A stretch of 64,000 bases of DNA from Amia ocellicauda (lineage: Eukaryota; Chordata; Actinopteri; Amiiformes; Amiidae), in the NCBI RefSeq assembly GCF_036373705.1, contig NC_089851.1, forward strand, positions 46,497,470 through 46,561,469, written 5' to 3'. Positions 19,441 to 32,182 of the stretch are shown piece after piece. The position numbers and the translations under genes are program-made. Position 1 is the first letter of the stretch. Every line of letters begins with the position of its first letter. Below the pieces are notes generated by a model. That model worked only from the letters and a program-made list of their open reading frames with translations. It ran no database searches and was not told the DNA's origin.

Positions 19441-22400
19441 GTAAGAACACAAGACATGCTTCTGCAAGATCTGTTTTTGGAGGCTGATTTTGTGGAAGCA
19501 TACACAAACTTAGAATTCAGCAAAGGATTAATTGGTGCAGTCACAACTTATACAGAGTACAGTAGAGTGCCGTACAGATTGAACCAACCTTTTATCTCAC
19601 AAGTGTAAGATTTCCTACAGGAACAAATAAATAAAAGCCACTATGTGGTTTAATGTGGCACAGATTGAGGTTATAACATTTAACTTAGAAATTGTAAAGC
19701 TTTAAGCTCCTGAGGGACAAATTTAGTTCAAGCTTTTGCCCAGAGTGCAGGGTGTGTCCTATTGCCTGGATAGAGCTCAGATCCCAAATCCCAATAAAAC
19801 TGAAGTCTGCTATGTGCTGTCTTGGCTTCTTGCACACCCACAAAATCCCATCTGAAGTCATTGGCCTTGAAAATGTGAGAGGTTTCCCAGTTTGTTTTTT
19901 TAACAGTTATGTATTGTAGAGTTAGATAGAGGCTGTTTGAGACCAAAATTGAACCAAAGGTTAACAATAATATTTACACTACCTGTCATAAGTTTCAGAA
20001 CACCTACATTTTTCCAGTTTTTATTGAAATGTATGCAGTTTAATGTCTCAATGTACTCTGAAATTAAAGCATAAAACAAATAAACAATTGGAGATAAAAA
20101 AGAAATCATGGAATCATTTTGTTTAACAAAATGTACAAGCTGACAAACCCCCCTGGTACACCAATTCTGTGTGCTTCTCTTTAATCCCACTGTACTCTTC
20201 ACTGTTGTGTTGTTGGCCAAGTGTTTGGTATCCCATGAAAGCTGAGACTTTCCACTTTCTATTGATGTGAAGCATTCTCTGATGTGAGAATGCAGAGGGG
20301 GGAGCATTTACACATCATCCCCACCCTGCCCCACATTCTGAAATGGAGGGACATACTTGGTCTGAGTAGGAATACAAAATCTCAGAAAATATTGACAATT
20401 ATGACATATTCTGGAACCAGACAGGATACTGATCAAAACAAGACCATCCATGTTTTGGTAGAAGCAACACATACCCATAGAGAGCTCAAAATGTCAAGAT
20501 GGAAAACTCTGTTTACAGTGTACTAATACACAACGATTTTACATAATTGGATCAGAACTTCTCTGTGTTTGATATAACATCAAATAATATATACTGGATT
20601 AATCGTTAGGTTGTTCTGAACAACACAACCCTATTTGCAAAGAAATACGATCGAAACTGAGTGATCTGTGACCGTCTGCCCGCCAATATCAGCTTCCAGA
20701 TCGTAAATACTACTCGTGAAGTCGGACTTTGGAGATAGACCCGCACTTCAAAAATTCTGACATCACAAATGCGGAAATATAAGCAAACAACAAGTTACAT
20801 AGCATCCAATTCGATTGTAAAGTGTAATAAAATGCAAATAATGTATGTATTCAATAATGTTTGCCTATTTATGTACCATGAACGTTCATATAATGTTTTT
20901 CAACTGCTTATTTCACCTAAAGTGTCATTAAAGTGTCATTAGATAATATTCAGTTGTGGGCTGACACCTGGCAGATGAAATTCAATGTAGACAAGTGCAG
21001 GGTATTACATGCAGGTAACAAAAATATCCACTATAATTACACTATGGCAGGAGTAGAACTAGATGAAGTAACGCATGAGAAAGATCTAGGAGTCTATTTG
21101 GACTCCTCACTTTCTCCATCCAAACAATGTGGGGAAGCAACAAAAAAGGCAAACACAATGTTAGGGTATATTGTCAAAAGTGTAGAATTGAGAACAAGGG
21201 CAGTAATGTTCAGACTGTACAATGCACTAGTTAGACCTAGTTAGATCTGGATACTGTGTACAGTTCTGGGCTCCACACTTCAAGAAAGATATAACGCTGT
21301 TCTAGAGGCAGTTCAGAGGAGAGCAACCAGACTTATTCCAGGTCTGAAGGGAATGTCCTACTGAGAGACTGAGGAACTGAACCTTTTCACCCTGGAACAG
21401 AGGAGACTATGTGGGGACTTGATTCAAGTCTTCAAAATCATGAAAGGCATCGACCACATAAAACCAGAGGAGCTTTTCCAGATCAGCAGGGACACATGCA
21501 CCCGGGGACACAAATCGAAATTGGGCTTCAAGGCATTCAAGACAGAAAACGGGAGACACATCTTCACACAGAGAGTAGTCACAATCTGGAACAAACTCCC
21601 CAGCGATGTGGTTGAAGCTGAAAATTTGGGAACATTCAAAAATAGACTGGATAGGATCCTTGAATCACTTAGTTATTAATGGACACCAAACAAATATGAT
21701 GGGTCGAATGGCCTCCTCTCGTTTATAAACTTTCTTATGTTCTTCTTATGTTCTAAGCTCAGCTGCCACAATACCACAAACTTTATGACATTAAAGACCT
21801 GTTAAGTTGTTCGTCTGACCAAGTAAGTGGTTTCTACCATAATTTCCACATGGACGTGAATGCAGGGTAATCATCCCCCCCAACGTCCCCATCCCCCCCA
21901 CCTCCCCCCTCAGGGAAGACTGCGCGTTTACCCCCAGGCTCTGAATAAAGATGGGGGACACGGAAACTTGTGAATCGGATGTGTTTGAGAATGAAATGCG
22001 CTGGTAACCAAGAGAATAAGCTTTCAAATGATGTGTGCATTGTAGGAATAGAGTGTAACTTCTATGCACAGGAGTTGCGCGTAACACTGCCAAATAATGC
22101 TTAAGAGGGTGTAGTAACAGTATATAACTCTGAAATGTACATTATTATTATAAAAACTGGAAAAATGGGGGTGTTCTAAAAGTTTTGACTGGTAGTGTGT
22201 GTGTGTGTATATATACACTCACCTAAAGGATTATTAGGAACACCTGTTCAATTTCTCATTAATGCAATTATCTAACCAACCAATCACAAGGCAGTTGCTT
22301 CAATGCATTTAGGGGTGTGGTCCTGGTCAAGACAATCTCCTGAACTCCAAACTGAATGTCTGAATGGGAAAGAAAGGTGATTTAAGCAATTTTGAGCGTG

Positions 22401-25400
22401 GCATGGTTGTTGGTGCCAGACGGGCCGCTCTGAGTATTTCACAATCTACTCAGTTACTGGGATTTTCACGCACAACCATTTCTAGGGTTTACAAAGAATG
22501 GTGTGAAAAGGGAAAAACATCCAGTATGCGGCAGTCCTGTGGGTGAAAATGCGATGAGAATGAGAACATGGATCCATCATGCCTTGTTACCACTGTGCAG
22601 GCTGGTGGTGGTGGTGTAATGGTGTGGGGGATGTTTTCTTGGCACACTTTAGGCCCCTTAGTGCCAATTGGGCATCGTTTAAATGCCACGGCCTACCTGA
22701 GCATTGTTTCTGACCATGTCCATCCCTTTATGACCACCATGTACCCATCCTCTGATGGCTACTTCCAGCAGGATAATGCACCATGTCACAAAGGTCGAAT
22801 CATTTCAAATTGGTTTCTTGAACATGACAATGAGTTCACTGTACTAAACTGGCCCCCACAGTCACCAGATCTCAACCCAATAGAGCATCTTTGGGATGTG
22901 GTGGAACGGGAGCTTCGTGCCCTGGATGTGCATCCCACAAATCTCCATCAACTGCAAGATGCTATCCTATCAATATGGGCCAACATTTCTAAAGAATGCT
23001 TTCAGCACCTTGTTGAATCAATGCCACGTAGAATTAAGGCAGTTCTGAAGGCGAAAGGGGGTCAAACACAGTATTAGTATGGTGTTCCTAATAATCCTTT
23101 AGGTGAGTGTATATATAAACAACAAAATATTGATTATTTTAAAAGTAAGTGAAATAAATATTTCAGTATTGTTACATATCTAAAAACTCTCAGTAGCAAA
23201 TAATACATTAACCTAGAGCTAGATCAAATAACTTGAGAGAAAAGCAATTGTCCTCATCTAAAAGTTGAATCATACGTTGTATCCTGAAGACTCTATGGAT
23301 TTCTTTTTTTAAATGTAAAATTAAATATTTAGTCTCTTGCCTGTTGTGGACATACACTTAAAAACAAACAAGCAAACAAAACAAATTACAATTAACCAAA
23401 AATGTACCTGTTGCCCTGCTTCTAATTTTATAATATATCTAAAGATTTAACCTCTAGATATTAGTTCATAGTGTACAGCTGCAGTCACAAGTATTAACAG
23501 CCTTCATTTTAAACACTGTTATCCAGTGATTAATTTAATAAAGATTAAACGATATATACTTCTGGTTGATTGGGTCAAGACTAAGGGCCGGATTAAATCA
23601 AAACTTTGACCCACCCGCTAATAGAAAACTACAGAGCTATACTCAGTTGCGGCTTCATTTTTAGTAAGATGCCACTTTCTTCTTATCAGAAATGTTACCG
23701 CTATGATGTACAGGTTTGTAGTTTGCTATTAGCGTGTGGATCAAAGTTTTGATTTAATCTGGCCCTAAGTGCTTCTAAGTAAAGTCTGACTGTCACACTT
23801 TCAGCTGCACTGAATAGTTGTATTTCAAGAGTTAAATTAAGATGTCTTATGATCTCTGGAGGTCCTAGCCTCCTGAACCTCAGCATCAGGAAAACCAGCC
23901 GTAAGTATGATCACTAATAGATCAGCTTATCTGGAAGATTTAAGACTCTATGTCCTGCTGTAGTGTGTGTGTTTACTCCACTCTTGTGAAGTATGATCTG
24001 GATTATGTCCCTGACACTGACACTGACCTGCAGTGCAATCTGTCACTGACCCCCTCTGGAGATCAGTATGATACCAAGCACCCCCCCCAGCCTTTCCATG
24101 CAGAGCTCTTTTTCTCAAGTATCTGTGATGACATTGAAAATAAAAGCCTTATCTCGCACTGCATGTTTCAATTCCAATCCTGTAGGACATGGAGAAGAGC
24201 AATTCTCGGTCAAGATTTGATAAGCAAGCGTCAATTTGTAACACAAATTTTACATGGAATATTTGGCGAAACTATATTGTGAACCGGTCTAAAATGCTCA
24301 TTGCTTTCTTCCCTGTCAGTTTGATCCTTTGCCCATTGAAAGCAAAAATGCAGCCACTGTGGTGCTCATGCTGAACTCCCCAGAAGAAGAGGTTTTAGCC
24401 AAGGCCTGCGAAGCCATCCACAGATATGCTGAGAAAGGTATAATTGTCAAGCTGATTTTCTGTCAAATGGAGGTCTTTATATATATGTATTTATATTATA
24501 TCTTGTGTCCACGTTGCATGTTTTCAAAGGGGTACCTTATTCACCTTGAAATATCTAGAATATCTCAACTAAAGGTAAACATGTTCCCATTCTTATTTGG
24601 GCCACTTGACTTATTAATGATGTAAAAATAATAATAAAGTGAGATTCATATAATCTCTAATGACCAAGAAAATGAACTTGTAAAAAATATAGCTTGTGGG
24701 TTTGATCCTAATGTGTTGATCTAAGGTTACTTAGTAATTTTGCCTGATAGAAGCAGTGTTAACAATTGTACAGACACTGACTGAAGAGGGTTATCCCTGG
24801 TTATCACCTTGCTTACCATCGTTTGATCCCTGGAAACTGGAGGAAAATGGAGGAAGCCCTGCATCATTGTTCCACTTGCACACAATCTGACTGCCTCTCA
24901 GTGGGGAGGATCAGTGCAGGGTGCGGCTGCGAGGGAGGCCTAACCAAGTTTTATTTTCCCTAAAGGAGACGATAACAAAGGGACGCTGGTTGGGCTGGGG
25001 GCTGTGGAGCCCTTGTCCAAGCTGATATCACATCAAGACAGACTGGTGCGCAGGAATGCTGTCATGGCACTGGGAGCAATGGCCAGTCATAGTAAGGCAA
25101 TTACCCATTTTGGTCAAAGAGCATTACAAGTTTCAGAGTGATGTGCTGTTTGTCATTAAGGTCAAATGTCTGCACCAGTTCACATAATTCACTGCTCTGG
25201 TTTGCAGATGAGGTGAAGAGGTGTGTGAAGAAGCTAGATGTTATACCATCAGTTATAGGACGCCTGGCACCTGAAGGTATGTATGAGTTCTGCAGCACCA
25301 TTACATCCATGCATTAATACTGAAACACTCTCATTTGTCTTGATTATGTATTGGTTTATGTCCAAGTGTATTGTCTGCCCCATATAGGAAGGGTAATTTG

Positions 25401-28400
25401 AAGAATTTGAAGAGTTTGAAGATGGAAAATATGCAGAAACTGTCATGTCACTTAGTTATATCAGGTTGTGCCACAAACTAATTGTCTGGGCAATTAGTTA
25501 TAAAGACATAAATTAAGTTTTGCCAGTAGTCATTAACCTCCATTACAGAACATGTTTCCTTAATTTTATGCATTTAAATGCCTTTATTTTGTGGCAAATT
25601 GTTGTTCTCTTTTTGTTTGTTGTGACTATAGCAATGAACCTGAGTGAAGACAGATTTAACTGCAAGAGATTAAACTTGGGCTGACCTCATTCAAACCTTT
25701 GTCAAGAGATAAACTCTATTTAAATCTTGATCTCTGCTGCCTTAAAACAAAACTGAAAAAGGGAAATTGAAAACGTGACTAATATTTTGCTGTGCAACAG
25801 CCAACACTTGCTGCATCAGTTTAGCATTTAATTACATTTTTACAATTACACATTAACGATTAGAAGGACACTTACTATTACAATCATAATCACAACTTCA
25901 GTTCTACACACATTCCCTCTTGTCATTTATATTTTAAAACAATTCTGGACAAGTACAGAAGCAGCAATTTTATAATCTCCTGGTAAATTACATAGACATT
26001 CAACCTCTTTGTCATGAAGTGTAACAGACGAGCAGCCAGCTAATCAGATTACCAGATTAAAGACCCAGTGAAGCCATGTAACACGTATCAGTTTGAAGGA
26101 AAATATTTAGGTGGCATGAACAGCTTGAGTTGTTACATCTGTGAAAATAATCTGCAGTTTAGGCAGAATGAATTGCAGTTTGAGCTGTGAATCCAAAGAA
26201 GGGGGAATATTTTGATGAGGGAAATGCCAGCAAAGCAAATCTTCCACTGCATTCTCTTATTTAACTTTTCCCAAAAATCTGTGGTTTTACGGTGATCTGT
26301 TGTTCGTCAGATGCATTTCAGTAAGATGTCCAGGTATGCCCTTAATTTTGACCACCGGTATAATTCTTAAGTGCAGGCGGAGTTGGTACTATAAAAAAAC
26401 AGTGAGGGTCCCGTCACGTCTCATGACAAAAAGCTTGACACGGACTGAGATTTAAAGCACTTGCCTTGTAAATGTTTTTTAACTAACGGGCAAGAAGAAT
26501 GATTGTTGTTCCTCTGGGGAGAATAAACAAAATAGCAATCCAAAACCCCGCTTCATAGTGGCACTACTTATGTCCCAGACTTTTGAGAGAGGTGAGCTCC
26601 CATTGTCATTGTTTCCTTCTACTTTTAGGTGAATGACACACAAATTACAATCCCTGTTTATGTTCCTCTAACTCTCATTGAAGGAAAAAAAACTAAAAAC
26701 AATACTCAGTTGTATACTTTGTCTTATCCAAACCATATGTTTTTTTCCAATTAAATGGATGAATGTCATCTTCCCTGTACATTTTTTTTCATTTTAATCC
26801 CTAATAACAAGTTTTAACAAAGCACACAAAGGATAAGAAGTGCAACTAATATTGCATTCATGACTTATCTCTTGAAAATGACCTGTGGTCCATTAGGCAA
26901 ACAAATGACTACCACACTGGTCGGCACTAGCTTGTGTTTTATGGGATCCAAACCTCCTTAGAAGAAAGCGCAAAGGCTGCTCCTATTTGGACTTTTAACG
27001 CTTTGCAGCCAGAGAGGAAGCCGGTTGTAGCTGTACTACCTGTGACTTAAATGTTAGAGAAGTTCTTCAGGTTTCTTCTCTGCTTTGATACAATGTGTTT
27101 ACTGAGGCTTTTCTGAAATTACAAGAGGACTCATTGCATCATATTAGACAGCATTATGCACAAGATATATCTCATTTAATTTAAACATCACCCAAACCAT
27201 CTTAAAATGTCAAGTCACTGATATCACTATATTTTCAATCTGTTTTAGACATAGCATGTGTTTAATGTGTTTTGTGTGTTTTTTTTCCCCCTTTCAGAAG
27301 ATGTAGTCACCCATGAATACGCCACTCTTTTTCTTGCCTACCTGTCTATTGAATACACAAGCAAAGTTCAAATATTCGATCACGATGGGTTGGATCCCCT
27401 TATTCAGCTTCTGTCCAGTCCGGACCCTGATGTGAAGAAGAATTCTGTGGAATGCATTTACAACCTGGTTCAGGTTCGACTTTTCTATTTCAACACAGAA
27501 CGATCAGTGAGAATGTGTATAGTGTCTTTCCTTGTGTTAGACTGATTATAGTGCCAGTAAAAATAACTAAATTAAAAATGTCAGTATTTGAACTTTGATA
27601 TTTGTAATGGTTTTAATTGAAGTCCCTTAGTTTTCCCAATTTAAAGAATATATATTTTTGCCAGTTTCACTTGGCTGTGGTACAGGTTACAATGTGATAG
27701 GGACAGGGTATTTGAGAAGTCTGCTAGGAATAAAATAGAAGCTCTTATATGTGATTCTGTCTTGAACCATATAAATAACTTCTTTACCTGTCTTCTGCCA
27801 CCACTCATGTCCTGGATGGGGAGTGAACCCCACACCCTGGTATTGAACAGCCCCATTCTCAAACACCACCAAGCCAAGCCACCACAGGCTATCATTAATA
27901 TTTATTCATAGGACACTTGTGCAAACATTTACTCTACAATGCTAAAATAACAAAGCACAACATAATGGAAACATCAGCTTTAATGCACTAGTGGCCTTGT
28001 GTGACTATGAGTTCCTCCTCTCGTATCCTTCCTGGCAACAACTCTGATAAGTCTTTTGGAAAGCCATTCTTGCTAAACCAAATGATCAGATATCGTGGCA
28101 AATGATTATATAAGTTCATTACTTGACTGAATGCATAAAACAGGATACACAACAAATACAGGATGTGGCAGATGATATGAAATACTGTAAAACAGCTTGT
28201 ATTTCCATTTCCATAGTTTGATGGTGACCCTGGCACTATTTTGAAACGTTTTATCTTATTTGAGATTCCAGTATAGTGTAAGGTCAATTATACCCGGCCA
28301 CAAATGTCTTCAAGCGACAGTTTGGTTTTAATTGCAAACACGTGTCTGGTTTAGCTGTATTGCATATACATTTGTAAAGCAGAAGTGGTAATAGGGCTAC

Positions 28401-31400
28401 GTTTATGAGCAAGGACATACAGACTCATACTGGTGAGTGAATCACGCTGTCATGTGACCAAGCAGCAATACGATTCTGAATTTCCACATTGTTAACGCTT
28501 GATTAAGTGGAAGTGGGAGAGAAAAAAAAAGGAGATTCACAACCTTGTATAATCTTGTATTAACAGCATAGAAACATGAACATGTATTGTAATACTCAGC
28601 TATGAAATGTTCTACTTTGCATAAGAATAAATTATGATAAAAACAGTGAACAATGAGTGTTATCAACAAAAAAGCTCACATTTGGGCTGTTATCTTTTTT
28701 TAAGATGTGTGAAGATGCCATGAGCATATTGTCAGCATATCAGTTAATCAATGGGTGGCTTCTAATCAAAAAATTATCTTACTTGCATTCTTATTATATT
28801 GCCCCCCAGTTTCCTTTTTTGATGGCAATTATTTAAATATGAGCTCCGTCCACTGCTGCAAACTATTTTGACCACCATGTAGAGTATAGGAAAACTAACA
28901 TTTAAAATAGATCTGTTATGGGACTCTGTAGTGGCAAAACTATTAATAGCCCCCCAGAAATCATATTCCTCCCAGTTTATAATGCAACAAATATAGGTAC
29001 TAGAATTGAAATAATACTCTTAAAGAACCTAAATATAACCATGTGACCATTACTACATTTTCTTGTATGGCTAAAAATGACTCAAAATAAACTGTCAAAC
29101 CTGCACCTTAAATCAAGCATTACAACAAACCTACATTAGTCAAAATATTACAGGGGGAGGCCACCCTGGTCCTGTAGGGTCACACACACTCCTGGTTTTT
29201 GATTAGCCTTAGCCACATAAGACATTCATTGATTCAGAATTACCATGTGCTCCAGGTGTTTTGGATTTGATGAGCGAGAGACACCTAAGATGTGCATAGG
29301 CTGTGCCCATTGACTTTTGTAAAATGAAAATGAAATAGCCATAAACAGAATTGAAGCTGTGGAGACTACAGTTGTCACATTTATTTACATTGTTGTCAGT
29401 AATTTTCTGTTTGAACACAGCAGTTATATAAGTTCCACCCACTTTGGTTTTGTAAGGTCATTCATCGAAATCAGTTTTCATGCCTGCTGAATAATTGCTC
29501 TGTCATTATGCATTACCTCAGCTTACCTAATGTTTGTAGTATTCAGATGTTTGTTACCAGTGCTGCCACCTACTGTGCTTTTTATGAAACAGCTGTTGTT
29601 CTGTGGAAGATGAAGAGATTTGTATACAAACATTTTTTTTACGGGTGGCTTGTTTCCAGGCTGCAACTCGAAAATATAGATGGATTATTGTATTGTTTAT
29701 GTTCTGTAATCTGAATATGTACTGGTGGGTATGTTTTTATTTATTTCTGCTTTCCCAGTATAGAGGCCTTTAAAGTGAATGTGTTTGCTGAATATAATTT
29801 GCCTGTCACAATGCTACCAAAACTTTCATTTACTGTAGAGTATCAAAATCAACTATTTATCCCATTATTTTTAGCATAACTAGCTAAATCCAGAGAGTTG
29901 TGTTCAAAGATGCTCAAGGTTTCCATGCTGATTTGAACAGATTTGAACAGAATTGGTTTGCCTGCAGCAGTTTATGACTCATTCCAGACACATTCCATCT
30001 ACGATGATGGATGGCAGTTCATTTAATGTAAACGACTGACATTACTATTCGACTGTTGGCAGCACACTGACAATGGCAATATGTGGGTCTGTAGTTGAGA
30101 TGTTTCTCCTTTGAATGTGGTCCATGTCATGGTCAACCGTGACTGGAATTCCCTGAGGGGCTCAGCTGTCTGAGCACTGCATGAGTTGCTTGGGCTGGAT
30201 GTTGCTTAACTGCCCCACAGTGGATCCCCTGGGGCTTATTCGTTCCCTTTGATCTGCAGCAGTCCACAGTGCAGTACCACAACTCTGCTGTTTACACTGT
30301 ATCGCAGTGGTTCTATCTGTGTCCTGTGTGATTGCAGGACTTTCCGAGCCGCGCTGCAGTCCGGGAGCTGAAGGGGGTTCCCCCTCTGCTGGAGCTACTC
30401 CAGTCTGAGTTTCCCCTCATCCAGCAGATCGCTCTGAAAACTCTGGCGATGGTCACCAATGATGCCGATTCCAGAGTGGCTCTGCGAGAGAACCAAGGCC
30501 TTGACAGGCTGCTGGAATTTCTAGGAACAAAGGTAAAACTAGCTGTGGTATTTGGCTTTATGGGTGGGAGTAAAAGTTAATTCTTTCTTTGTACCTGCCT
30601 ATCAATAATACTGTTATACCACATTAATTAAAGCAGATATATTGTGATAGTGAAAAAACAAAACCAAATAAACCTAAAGAAAATCAATTGCTTTGGTCTC
30701 ACTGTAAAGAAAGAATGTATTATCTACTGATATTCTTTCTGTAGATAAAGGCACAGTTAAAGTTAACACACATATATATTTTATAAGAAAAAATAGCAAA
30801 GAATCTGATCACTTTTCAATTCATACAGATCACACAGAGCAAGAACATCTCTGGAGCAATGAACTTGAAGATTTAGCACAACACTTAATTATGTGCACAT
30901 CAAAAAGGAATAATTGAGTCAATCTTACTGTTAGTTGATTTGTGATACCACTAGAGGCCAATAGATTTAGGTAGATATCAATGTTAATTGCTGGCGGCTG
31001 GGGTATATAATATATAATTCTATATTATAAAATTGCATATTATTAAAGTATATCTGACAGTTTCCCCCCCAAACTCAACTGAAATTGTATAAATTCATTA
31101 ATGCAACGTCAGGTACTGCCTTACAAAACTAAAGAAGACTTTACATTTATTTTTTAATCAGAGCGCTGTTCACTTAATCATTGTGAACTAACAAACTGAC
31201 ACCAGCCTGATCAGGCATCGGGAACTTGACCGCTTTCAATTGAATCCGAAAGTCTGCAATAAAGGAAACTAAAAAACTTACCCTTGCAGAAAAGTCATAT
31301 ATGTTTTGTAGCTCCCTCAGGGTCTAACAGGGAATCCACAAATTCATTCAGCAAGGGAGGTGAGAGGACTTATCATGAACACTTTGTCAGCCTAAATAAA

Positions 31401-32117
31401 AGGGGGTGAACTTTCTTCTGCCATAGGGTACTTTTTAACAGTCTACTAAATGTCAGTATTGAGAATATATGTGGCACACTAAATTAGTGCACTGAGGGAC
31501 TTCAATGTAGTATAACGCTGTGTGAATGAATGTGTACAGCGAGCGTTTTAAAATCTGCTTCAATTGACATAAGGTGATGTAGAAAAGTAGCTTGTATGAT
31601 TATATTAAACTATGCAACCTTCAAGAAGTGTTGCTGGACTATATATTGAAGAGAACTTGCAGAAACGCTGGTTGATTTTATTGATATACCGTGAGAAGCG
31701 CTCCAAATTAAAAAGAAAGCACATAAATTAAACTTTTTCCCCAGTTCTGTTCTGTTCCCTTGGCTCATCCAAAACTGAATGAACCTGGAATATTTTACAT
31801 TGTGCATTATTGCACTGTTGGTGTTGTCTGACAGGAAGTGTGATAGTATCTATGCCTGTCTCCGTTTGCTGTATTATAACCAGCACGGTTTCTCTGGACC
31901 TTAAACTACAACATATACAAATAGAATGATCGCAAATGCCTTTAATTAAAAATATAATAACATGACGGTCATATACAATATCTTTGGATATATAAAGTAC
32001 TACTTCCTTATTAAGAAGTCTGATTATCCTCCACTCTATCTCCTGCTACAACACTGGCCTTTGCAAAGGACTACACTGCCACAGTAAAGTGGATTGAAGC
32101 CTGTTCTTGAACACTAT

Positions 32118-32182
<65 letters not shown>

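Noticed and set aside
20914..20941. Duplicated AAAGTGTCATT before the LINE as its target duplication
   Set aside because: Both copies are on the same side. The motif does not recur after the LINE 3' end, so it is a local tandem duplication.
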